DNA from: Pseudomonadota bacterium
GTDB lineage: Bacteria > Desulfobacterota > Desulfobulbia > Desulfobulbales > SURF-16
Direction of reading: 5' to 3'
NCBI GenBank assembly: GCA_030597865.1
Contig: JAUVQZ010000036.1
Coordinates: forward strand, 1-16,281
Length of the DNA: 16,281 nt
In this document: positions 6,563 through 13,130 of the stretch, one piece after another
Layout: the number at the start of each line of letters is the position of its first letter
Position numbering within the stretch: the first letter of the stretch is position 1
Made by a program: the position numbers and the translations under genes
The notes under the pieces: generated by a model
The model's database searches: none
Told to the model about the DNA's origin: nothing
What the model saw: only the letters and a program-made list of their open reading frames with translations

Positions 6563-8133
6563 GGCAACACCTGTTTTTCAACGGCCCTTATGGCATCAGC
6601 GGCAGAACTGGTTATGCCACCGGTATAGCCTGAACCTTCGCCTATGGGATAGAGGTTTCTGGTATTTACGGATTCATACTGTGCGTTGCGTTTAATCCGC
6701 ACAGGGGATGAGGTCCTGGTCTCCGCGCCGAACAGTATCGCCTGGTGCGACATAAACAGGGGGACCTCCTCTTGCCATTTATGAAAGGCGGCCTTCAGCT
6801 GCTCCACCACAAATCCGGGAAAGATATCCCTCATGTCCGCGGCAACGGCCCCCATCCTATAGGAGTGCTGATCTAAACCTGCCGGGCCCTGCCCACCTAA
6901 AAACTGCATCAGGTTCTGGGCAGGCGCCTGCCAGCTGCCGTTGCCGGCCCTAAAGGCCCTGCGCTCGATATCCCTTTGGAACTCCAGACCCGCCAAGGGA
7001 CTGGTTGATTTATAATCATCCACATGACAGCTCACCACCAGCGCCGCATTGGAAAAGGGTGATGACCTCTGTGAGTAGCTCATGCCGTTTAAGACCAGCA
7101 TGCCGGGCTCGGATGAGGCATTAACCACCTCGCCGCCAGGACACATGCAGAAGGTATACACCCCCCTCTTCATTTTTCGATTGGTATGGTTCAGTGAATA
7201 GGTAGCAGCCCCCAAGCCAGGGAAATCCTTATACTTATCGCCATAGCGCATGAGGTTAATCGTTTCAACAGGATGCTCAATTCTCAGCCCCACAGAAATC
7301 GGCCGCTGCTCAAGGGCAACGCCTCTTTGATGGAGCATCTCCACGGTGTCGCGGGCCGAATGGCCCAGGGCAAGATAGATGGTTGAGGAGAGAAATTCCT
7401 GGTCGCCATTAATGATGATACCCGAGGCAATACCCCCTGAGATCAGGATATCCGTCATTTTTGAGCCATAGTATATCTCGCCGCCCCTCTCAAGGATATA
7501 GAGCCGGATGTTGCGGACAATTTTGCACAGCACATCCGTGCCCAGATGGGGCTTGCTGATATACTCTATTTCCGCAGGCGCCCCAAACTTGACAAAGGTC
7601 TTCAGGACCCGGTTGACATAGCTCGTATTATTATTGCGCCGGGAAAAGAGCTTGCCGTCCGAGTATGAACCGGCGCCCCCTTCCCCAAATTGGATATTTG
7701 ATTCAGGGTTGAGCACCCTTTCTTTAATAAATCGCTGCACATCAACGGAGCGCTCCCCTATGCTTTTGCCCCTCTCAAAGATCAGCGGTTTGAGGCCACA
7801 GTCAATAAGCTCAAGGGCCGCAAACATCCCAGCCGGGCCGAAACCTACGATGAGGGGCCTCTCCTTGATATGTGTTGCCTTCCTGCTGGCCCCTATCTCC
7901 TCGGTGTATATGGGGAAGTCTTGCCTGTTCTGATAGCTGTCATCAATGCTGACAACCACTGAGAGCTTATAAAAGAACTGTTCTTGATTTCTCAAATCAA
8001 GTGCTTTACTAAGAATTTTGACAATGGTTATACTGCCATCGCCTATCTTCATCCTTTGCGAAGCGCCATGTATATAGGCATCCATCCCGTCCTTTTCAAT
8101 GGGAATGGCTATATTGCTGATTATGAGATCCAA
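6559..8133 (-). CDS. COG2509-type FAD-dependent dehydrogenase
   Basis: This 524-residue flavoprotein has an N-terminal domain of about 90 residues rich in isoleucine, then the dinucleotide-binding motif V-G-F-G-P-A-G-M-F-A-A at residues 96-106, ending in the acidic residue of F-E-R-G. G-E-G-G-A-G-S-Y-S-D-G-K-L and a C-terminal 'Y-P-I-G-E-G-S-G-Y-T-G-G-I' FAD motif follow. This architecture and length fit the uncharacterised FAD-dependent dehydrogenases of COG2509; the substrate is unknown. The start codon is TTG at 8133, supported by GAGGAG seven bases upstream; the first ATG, 16 codons in, would cut off the start of the N-terminal domain. It leads the operon with yciH and the DUF2293 gene. 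Confidence 0.9.
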   Translation of the reverse strand: MDLIISNIAIPIEKDGMDAYIHGASQRMKIGDGSITIVKILSKALDLRNQEQFFYKLSVVVSIDDSYQNRQDFPIYTEEIGASRKATHIKERPLIVGFGPAGMFAALELIDCGLKPLIFERGKSIGERSVDVQRFIKERVLNPESNIQFGEGGAGSYSDGKLFSRRNNNTSYVNRVLKTFVKFGAPAEIEYISKPHLGTDVLCKIVRNIRLYILERGGEIYYGSKMTDILISGGIASGIIINGDQEFLSSTIYLALGHSARDTVEMLHQRGVALEQRPISVGLRIEHPVETINLMRYGDKYKDFPGLGAATYSLNHTNRKMKRGVYTFCMCPGGEVVNASSEPGMLVLNGMSYSQRSSPFSNAALVVSCHVDDYKSTSPLAGLEFQRDIERRAFRAGNGSWQAPAQNLMQFLGGQGPAGLDQHSYRMGAVAADMRDIFPGFVVEQLKAAFHKWQEEVPLFMSHQAILFGAETRTSSPVRIKRNAQYESVNTRNLYPIGEGSGYTGGITSSAADAIRAVEKQVLP

Positions 8134-8250
8134 AAAACGCTCCTCGGTCTTGTGTTCAGTCCCTGGCAGGTGGGGCAGCTCCGTAAGTTTAAAGCAAAAT
8201 CACCTAATCCGCTTTAGGTTCGCATAAAAAAAGTGGCAGGACCGCACCCT

Positions 8251-8505
8251 ATGACTGAGAAAATACCGGACGATATCAAGAAAGACCTGGAAAAAGCGGC
8301 TGATCTCCACCAACGCGCCACTTCTGACTACGCAAAATGCCTGGAATTCAGCAAATTAATGTCAGACCTGCTGGCAAGGCTGGAGGACGCCGGCTGCCAC
8401 CGAACCGCCGACCGGGTCATGGGCATACTCCTCGACTGCCAACCAAGGGAAGGCGCCCACTGCGACAAATCCACCCTGGTTGGCGAGAAAATGAAAAAAT
8501 TCTAG
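8251..8505 (+). CDS. Small hypothetical helical protein
   Basis: This 84-residue protein is almost wholly helical and charged, starting M-T-E-K-I-P-D-D. It holds three cysteines, one in D-A-G-C-H-R-T-A-D-R and others near the C-terminus (L-D-C-Q, H-C-D-K). I do not recognise a family. It is transcribed away from the COG2509 operon, with a 117-base divergent gap. A GTG at 8233 gives six extra residues, but ATG 8251 with AGGA about 10 bases upstream is the more natural start. The reading frame has ordinary codon use and no frameshift, which supports a real gene; the function is open. Confidence 0.6.
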   Translation: MTEKIPDDIKKDLEKAADLHQRATSDYAKCLEFSKLMSDLLARLEDAGCHRTADRVMGILLDCQPREGAHCDKSTLVGEKMKKF

Positions 8506-8538
8506 ATGGAAATGGGGGGAGGCTCGACCGTTAGCTGC

Positions 8539-8602
8539 AAAACTTAAGCCACAAACAACAATGAAGTTTCAGGCACATAACCCAACGGCAGGGTTGCGTT
8601 AT
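8539..8602 (-). repeat. Dispersed 3'-flank repeat, copy 2, with hairpin
   Basis: This is the second copy of the repeat at 4558-4621, with the same 18-base core at 8553-8570. ATAACCCAAC (8577-8586) and GTTGCGTTAT (8593-8602) form a 10-base stem with one mismatch. The stem overlaps the stop codon of rsgA (8599-8601), so here the element doubles as the gene's end and probably as its terminator. Confidence 0.75.
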
Positions 8603-9678
8603 TTATATTTATTCCCATGTTTCATGCCAGAGGGGGCACCTTTTTCAGAAATTTTGTCCTTTTTCCGCCGATCAGGATATGACCGCCCGGGAAGCTCTGA
8701 CTCCTTCTTGAGCTTTATATAGTTCCGATAATGTTCCTGCTGCAGGGTACCGCCCTCCACAGCCTGCAAAACTGCGCATCCGGGTTCATTGGTGTGGCTG
8801 CAATTACTGAAGCGGCAACCTGGTGATAATGCATGAATATCATCAAAGCTCTCATCCACCCCCTCCCACGCCCCCAAAATGCCCACCACACGCATTCCCG
8901 GCGTATCCACACACAACGCGCCCTGTTCAAGAACAAAGAGTTGACGACGTACAGTCGTGTGCCGCCCCTCTCCGGAATCACTTACCGCCCTTGTTTTCAA
9001 GGTATCATGGCCGGTGAGTTGGTTAATGAGCGTCGTCTTACCAACCCCTGAGGAGCCAAGCAGACAGTATGTTTTGCCAGGACCCAGCATGCCTTTGACC
9101 TGGTCCAGACCAGCGCCGCTGACATTGCTGATGGCGATAATCCTGGTGTTAATCCCTGCACCACGAATTTCCGCTATCAACTGGGCCAAGGCCTCGGCAC
9201 TGACCAAATCTGTCTTGGTCAGAACGAGCAATGGTTCAACATGACCCTCCTTGGCCATCACCAGATAACGTTCAAGCCTGCTGACATTAAAATCGTAATG
9301 GCAGGATTGAACAATGAGGGCCACATCAATATTGGCGGCGATCATCTGAAACTCGAGGCTCTTGCCGGCAGATTTTCGCCGCAAAAACGTTTTTCTGGGC
9401 AGGACCGTATGGATGCTGGCGGAGTTTCCATCCTCGTTGTATTGCACACAGACCCAATCACCCACACAGGGCATATCGCTCGTTGATTCGGTGGAGTGCA
9501 GAAACTTACCTGTTGCCCTGGCAGACACCTCGCCAGCCCCATCCCTGACAATATACCAGCCGCGGTCAACCACCGTTACCCGGGCAATTCGCTGCTCCGC
9601 TTTACATAGTTCACGGGCCTGGTCTGCAAGCCAACGGTCCAATCCAAGTTCGCTCAACTCCATGGAAGTAATTTCCAT
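8599..9678 (-). CDS. rsgA: RsgA, ribosome small-subunit-dependent GTPase
   Basis: This 359-residue protein is a circularly permuted GTPase that helps mature the 30S subunit. In order it has an OB-fold region (residues about 30-95), the G4 motif T-K-T-D, the P-loop G-S-S-G-V-G-K-T-T-L (G1), G-E-G-R-H-T-T (switch region), D-T-P-G (G3) and a zinc site C-R-F-S-N-C-S-H-T-N-E-P-G-C. This order is diagnostic for RsgA (YjeQ). The C-terminal tail is rich in Lys and Arg. I chose ATG 9678, with AAGG seven bases upstream; a GTG at 9702 adds eight residues but has its purine-rich stretch too close. The gene stands alone and divergent from the dsbB operon. Confidence 0.96.
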   Translation of the reverse strand: MEITSMELSELGLDRWLADQARELCKAEQRIARVTVVDRGWYIVRDGAGEVSARATGKFLHSTESTSDMPCVGDWVCVQYNEDGNSASIHTVLPRKTFLRRKSAGKSLEFQMIAANIDVALIVQSCHYDFNVSRLERYLVMAKEGHVEPLLVLTKTDLVSAEALAQLIAEIRGAGINTRIIAISNVSGAGLDQVKGMLGPGKTYCLLGSSGVGKTTLINQLTGHDTLKTRAVSDSGEGRHTTVRRQLFVLEQGALCVDTPGMRVVGILGAWEGVDESFDDIHALSPGCRFSNCSHTNEPGCAVLQAVEGGTLQQEHYRNYIKLKKESELPGRSYPDRRKKDKISEKGAPSGMKHGNKYK

Positions 9679-10047
9679 TTTCCAACCTTCATTGCCATTC
9701 ACCCTCTCAAGGTAGAGACATGTTTAATCCAGCCGCCCTGCCAAGCCATACAGCTGCGACAACCATCAGGCCGTTAAGGGGGGGGGCAAAACATATCTAA
9801 GCTGTTGTTTTTAAGCATGATAAAATCAGGCCAGGCCCATTCCTCCTTGCCAGACCAGGTCTGAAAAGTATGGTATGGTACCCTGAATTCGGAGTAAAGT
9901 CCGAATATAGAAGGGGATTCTGTCTGGAAATCATGGCCATACATTTGTTATGGAAAATAAAACCGTCCATGGCAAAGCCCTTTTTTCCGGACTGAAGAAC
10001 CTTGACCACCTTCCAAACCCACCACACAATTCAAGGGAGCCCTTGCC
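9679..10047. other. Divergent intergenic region between rsgA and dsbB
   Basis: No gene is supported in these 369 bases. They hold a run of nine G (9778-9786), a 13-base inverted repeat CAGACCAGGTCTG (9851-9863), a hairpin ATTCGGA-GTAAAG-TCCGAAT (9887-9906) and a 14-base palindrome CAAGGGAGCCCTTG (10032-10045) that covers the ribosome site of dsbB. Promoters for both genes must lie here, but I found no -35/-10 pair good enough to name. Confidence 0.6.
9887..9906. other. Perfect 7-bp hairpin in the rsgA-dsbB gap
   Basis: ATTCGGA, loop GTAAAG, TCCGAAT. There is no T-run on either side, so it is more likely an operator or RNA structure than a terminator. It lies about 140 bases before dsbB. Confidence 0.5.
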
Positions 10048-10485
10048 ATGCCCCAACCGGATCAAAAAACCGATTCCCACTGGATCCTTCTTTTCCTCTG
10101 TTGGCTCCTGGCCAGTGGGTCAGCACTGGCCAGTTTATTTTTCAGCCAGGTGATGGAGTTTGCGCCCTGTGTATTGTGTTGGTATCAGAGGGTCTGCCTC
10201 TTTCCCCTGGTCATAATTTTACCCATGGGGCTTTTCCCCTTTGACAGGGGTGTTGTGAAATATGCTCTGCCCTTGGCCCTGGCAGGCTGGCTGACGGCCC
10301 TATACCATACCTTGCTCTATGCCAAGATCATCCCAGAGAACCTACAACCGTGCACCAAGGGAATTTCATGTACGGAGGAATACATTGCCCTGTTTGGTTT
10401 TTTGACCATACCCATACTTTCCCTGCTTTCTTTTTCAGGAATAATTGCACTCTTACTCATTTTAAAGAGGAAAACGTCCACATGA
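10048..10485 (+). CDS. dsbB: DsbB family membrane disulfide oxidoreductase
   Basis: This 145-residue membrane protein has four predicted helices and two cysteine pairs on the outer side. The first is C41-x2-C44 in the motif C-V-L-C-W-Y-Q-R, typical of DsbB/BdbC. The second is C102-x5-C108 (P-C-T-K-G-I-S-C). DsbB re-oxidises a DsbA-like partner and passes the electrons to quinone. The next gene, a DsbA-like thioredoxin-fold protein, overlaps its stop by four bases, which pairs them functionally. The start has AAGGGAG about 7 bases upstream inside a short palindrome. The compact size fits the BdbC/DsbI-like branch better than the larger Escherichia coli DsbB. Confidence 0.92.
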   Translation: MPQPDQKTDSHWILLFLCWLLASGSALASLFFSQVMEFAPCVLCWYQRVCLFPLVIILPMGLFPFDRGVVKYALPLALAGWLTALYHTLLYAKIIPENLQPCTKGISCTEEYIALFGFLTIPILSLLSFSGIIALLLILKRKTST

Positions 10486-11138
10486 AGAAATACCTACTGT
10501 TTGGAGTTTCATGCCTTGTCCTGCTCTCTGTCTTTGTTTTTGCCAGTTCCTACTATAAAGGGCAACAGGCTGAAAAATTCGGCTTTATGGCCCAGAAAAA
10601 CATATCAACCTTTATAAGAGACCATTCTCCAACCCTTGGCAGCGATGACGCCAAGGTCTATCTTGTTGAGTTCATGGATCCCGCCTGTGAGACCTGCGCC
10701 GCCGTTGCCCCTCTGGTTAAGAAAATGATGGCGGCTAATCCCGGCAAAATCAAACTTGTTCTTCGATATGCCCCCTTCCACGATGGCGCTGATTATTTTG
10801 TCAAGATTCTTGAGGCAGCCAAAAAACAAGGGAAATATTGGCAGACCCTGGATGTCATGTATAGGTCGCAGCCTTACTGGGCCAGTCACCACAACCCGCA
10901 ACCTCAAAAAATATGGCAATTCCTTCCCCATGCAGGTCTCAATATAGAGCAAATCAGAAAAGATATGAATGACCCGGCAATTCAAAAAATCATTGATCAG
11001 GATCTTGCCGACGCCAAGACGCTCAATGTTCAAAAAACGCCAGGGTTCTTTGCCAATGGCAAACCGCTCCAGACCTTTGGCTACCAACAATTACAACAGC
11101 TGGTTCAATCTGAAATAAGGGCACATTACCCCCGTTAG
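10482..11138 (+). CDS. DsbA-like thioredoxin-fold oxidoreductase
   Basis: This 218-residue protein has an N-terminal signal or anchor helix (residues about 4-23) and then a DsbA/BdbD-type thioredoxin fold. The active site is C69-E-T-C72 in the context F-M-D-P-A-C-E-T-C-A, where BdbD-like proteins often have D-x-x-C-P-x-C. The cis-proline loop is K-T-P-G-F-F-A-N-G. It is expected to act at the outer face of the membrane, oxidised by the DsbB encoded just before it. I chose ATG 10482 because it overlaps the dsbB stop as ATGA, has AGAGG upstream and gives the signal sequence directly; the frame extends 5' to 10350 but that part overlaps dsbB. The C-E-T-C active site lacks the common proline or histidine between the cysteines. 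Confidence 0.9.
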   Translation: MKKYLLFGVSCLVLLSVFVFASSYYKGQQAEKFGFMAQKNISTFIRDHSPTLGSDDAKVYLVEFMDPACETCAAVAPLVKKMMAANPGKIKLVLRYAPFHDGADYFVKILEAAKKQGKYWQTLDVMYRSQPYWASHHNPQPQKIWQFLPHAGLNIEQIRKDMNDPAIQKIIDQDLADAKTLNVQKTPGFFANGKPLQTFGYQQLQQLVQSEIRAHYPR

Positions 11139-11169
11139 GGTCTATATTTTTTGGAGGCTAGAGATCATC

Positions 11170-11679
11170 ATGAAAAGAATTTCACTTTTAATCTTGGCGT
11201 GTTGCTTACCCCTGTTCATTGCCGCCTGTGGACAAGGGCCGCAGGTGGCAAAGGTTGGTGCGCCGGCCCCGGATGTCAGCCTGGTAGACCTGAAGGGCAA
11301 AACCTGGACCCTCTCCGAACTCAAGGGCCAGGTGGTATTTGTTAATTTTTGGGCAACATGGTGTCCCCCCTGCGTCGAGGAGATGCCCTCAATGCAAATG
11401 CTTCACACCGTGATGCCCAAGAACAAATTCAAGATGCTGGCCATACTCACCAACGACGACCCTACCTTGGCGGCTTCATTTGCCGCAAAATCCGGCCTCA
11501 CCATGCCAATTCTCATTGCCCCGGACAATGGGGTCGCCCGGCAATATGGAGTCAGCGGGGTGCCTGAAACGTATATCGTTGACAAACAGGGGGTGGTGCG
11601 GGAAAAATTCATTGGCCCTGCCCACTGGGACTCCCCCTGGGCCATACAAATGCTGGCGAAATACATTAACCAGGAATGA
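11170..11679 (+). CDS. TlpA/ResA-like thioredoxin lipoprotein
   Basis: This 169-residue protein is a lipoprotein: the hydrophobic signal ends in the lipobox F-I-A-A-C with C20 the likely lipidated residue. A TlpA/ResA-type (AhpC-TSA/Redoxin) domain follows, with the active site W-C-P-P-C (C65, C68) in F-W-A-T-W-C-P-P-C-V-E-E-M-P and the cis-proline G-V-P-E-T-Y. Such proteins reduce periplasmic disulfides, often in cytochrome c maturation, which would fit the P460 haem protein in this window and the many c-type cytochromes expected in a sulfate reducer; that link is inferred. GGAGG lies 12 bases upstream. It sits 31 bases after the DsbA-like gene, probably in the same operon. A 17-base palindrome spans its stop codon. 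Confidence 0.93.
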   Translation: MKRISLLILACCLPLFIAACGQGPQVAKVGAPAPDVSLVDLKGKTWTLSELKGQVVFVNFWATWCPPCVEEMPSMQMLHTVMPKNKFKMLAILTNDDPTLAASFAAKSGLTMPILIAPDNGVARQYGVSGVPETYIVDKQGVVREKFIGPAHWDSPWAIQMLAKYINQE

Positions 11680-11691
11680 TCAGTGATCATT
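11675..11691. other. 17-base perfect palindrome over the stop of the TlpA-like gene
   Basis: AATGATCAGTGATCATT, symmetric around G11683 and including the TGA stop (11677-11679). The stem is A+T-rich and only two T follow, so termination would be weak. It may be a protein-binding site or chance. Confidence 0.45.
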
Positions 11692-11771
11692 TAGCGTCCG
11701 GACCCATTGTGAGGAGAGCATGGTTTATCTGTGGTCTGATCCCCCTTGGCTTAGGGTGGCCCGACCCCAAT

Positions 11772-12764
11772 CTACAGGTTGAGATTTTCCAGATTCAACT
11801 GCGCCAGCACATCACGGGCAATACCCTCGCTATAGCCATGGATCTTCCAATGGCCTGGACTCCAACCCTTCATAAAACGATGAAAATCGGTCCAGGCCAC
11901 CGGGTACAGGGCCCGCCAATCGTGCTCGATAGCCGCTGGGTCAATGGCTGAGCCACGACCTGCCAACGCCCCTTTGAGCTGGCCAAAATACCAATCCAAC
12001 AATTCCACCTCATAGCGCCGGCAATCCTCCTCATGGAGACAGCTGCCTATAAAATAGGCCACATCCTTCATGCCGCAGCCACCGCCAACGTACTGAAAAT
12101 CCACGGCCGCCACCTGCCTGCCATCCCCTGAAAAACAAAAATTAGCCAGCTTGGCATCGCCATGGACAAAGGTCTGATACGGGCTGGCCCGTAGTTTTTT
12201 GTCGATCCGGGCTGCGGCCTGTTTGAGGGGGATATCCTCCAGCACCGCCAGTTCATCCGGACGGGTATCCAGGTGCCAATAGGTACCCACCTGCCAAAGG
12301 CCGGTGGGCCCATGGCCCATAAAGGTGGCATGAAAGTTCGCCAGCCATTGCAGGCAGAGCTGGATCTCGCCCATGGATGCCGAATCTGTGCGGACCGGAA
12401 AGCCACTGCCATCCAGGTCCTCAAGTACCATGAGAAACTCATCGTCCGATGATTCAAGGGCAAGGCAGTGGGGGATGCGGCAGCCATTGTCACAGAGATC
12501 CGCCCAGTTGCGGTACCAGGTGCTTTCTACCTGGTAGGACCGGATCTTGCGCTGATGGGAAAGATCCGTATTCCAGCCGCGCGGATGGGCGCTTTGATCC
12601 GGCAGCCTGACATGTTTGATCACCACCCTGTCCCTGTCACCACCCTTGAGGCCATAGCGCATGATCGTCCCGTAGCCACTCCAGAGTGTTTGGATATCTT
12701 CGATTTTGAAGATCTCTGTGGCCCCCGTTGCCCTACGGACAATGTCTTGAAATTTTTTGTTCAT
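11772..12764 (-). CDS. Small-molecule kinase of the aminoglycoside/ecdysteroid kinase fold
   Basis: This 330-residue protein has the catalytic loop F-V-H-G-D-A-K-L-A-N-F (H201, D203, N208) and then V-D-F-Q (D222), the Brenner and DFG-like motifs of the APH/choline/EcKinase superfamily. The nucleotide lysine is probably K50 in V-V-I-K-H-V, and W-S-G-Y-G near residue 28 lines the nucleotide loop. The D-F-Q form and the overall size fit the EcKinase-like/DUF1679 branch more than antibiotic kinases. It presumably phosphorylates a hydroxylated small molecule, but the substrate is unknown. It is a single gene convergent with the TlpA-like operon. No clear ribosome site precedes the ATG; the start was kept because the N-terminus reads well as the family's lead-in helix. 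Confidence 0.85.
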   Translation of the reverse strand: MNKKFQDIVRRATGATEIFKIEDIQTLWSGYGTIMRYGLKGGDRDRVVIKHVRLPDQSAHPRGWNTDLSHQRKIRSYQVESTWYRNWADLCDNGCRIPHCLALESSDDEFLMVLEDLDGSGFPVRTDSASMGEIQLCLQWLANFHATFMGHGPTGLWQVGTYWHLDTRPDELAVLEDIPLKQAAARIDKKLRASPYQTFVHGDAKLANFCFSGDGRQVAAVDFQYVGGGCGMKDVAYFIGSCLHEEDCRRYEVELLDWYFGQLKGALAGRGSAIDPAAIEHDWRALYPVAWTDFHRFMKGWSPGHWKIHGYSEGIARDVLAQLNLENLNL

Positions 12765-12938
12765 ATTGGAGGATACTCAGGGTGGTTGGGAGTGGCTGTT
12801 TTTTTGGGAATTATGGGGACACGGACATAATACCTAATTCATCCTTATCTGGCCTGGTTAATTAAATCCTCATGGGGCTACGTATCCCTCTCAAACATAC
12901 CCCTCCCCCATCACAAAACAGAAGCCCTCCTTCCTTTT

Positions 12939-12954
12939 TGTCACCTTTCCTACA
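12939..12954 (+). promoter_or_regulatory. NifA-type upstream activator sequence
   Basis: TGTCACCTTTCCTACA fits the NifA consensus TGT-N10-ACA exactly. It lies about 108 bases before the -24 GG of the sigma-54 promoter, within the usual range for NifA binding. The motif is short, so chance alone could produce it; the promoter downstream makes it credible. Confidence 0.65.
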
Positions 12955-13045
12955 TCTCCCCCTGTGGCTTGCCACCCCATGGCCGCCCACATAAGCCTCA
13001 CATATCCCCCTGAAAATACGCCTTTAAAGCACTCTTTACCAACTC

Positions 13046-13061
13046 TGGCACAGCCATTGCT
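13046..13061 (+). promoter_or_regulatory. Sigma-54 (-24/-12) promoter of nifE
   Basis: TGGCACAGCCATTGCT matches the sigma-54 consensus TGGCAC-R-N4-TTGCW at every fixed position. Transcription should start near 13071, about 60 bases before the nifE ATG. This makes nifENB its own sigma-54 unit, separate from the nifK-led genes. Confidence 0.9.
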
Positions 13062-13130
13062 CTAGGGATATATGCACCTGAGACACGACAAGATCGCGGT
13101 TAACCACCCTGAAAGATGAGGAAAATATCT

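Larger units (their letters stand above)
12765..13130. other. nifE upstream regulatory region
   Basis: These 366 bases hold no gene. They contain a possible REP-type remnant (12808-12840), a pyrimidine-rich stretch (about 12890-13015), a NifA-type upstream site (12939-12954) and a sigma-54 promoter (13046-13061), described separately. A 60-base leader then precedes the nifE start codon. Confidence 0.75.

Noticed and set aside
8577..8602. Integron attC site at the dispersed repeats
   Set aside because: The stems contain GTTGGGT/ACCCAAC-like boxes, but the arms are only a few bases apart, there is no second box pair, and neighbouring genes are not cassette-like or in one orientation.
9797..10153. 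Short open frames between rsgA and dsbB
   Set aside because: No ribosome sites, no family match, and they cross palindromes and the dsbB ribosome site.
10350..10481. Upstream extension of the DsbA-like gene
   Set aside because: It overlaps dsbB in another frame and would bury the signal sequence; ATG 10482 overlaps the dsbB stop as a coupled start.
11772..12764. Antibiotic (aminoglycoside) resistance gene
   Set aside because: The fold is shared, but the D-F-Q motif and overall pattern fit EcKinase-like proteins better, and there are no resistance or mobile genes nearby.
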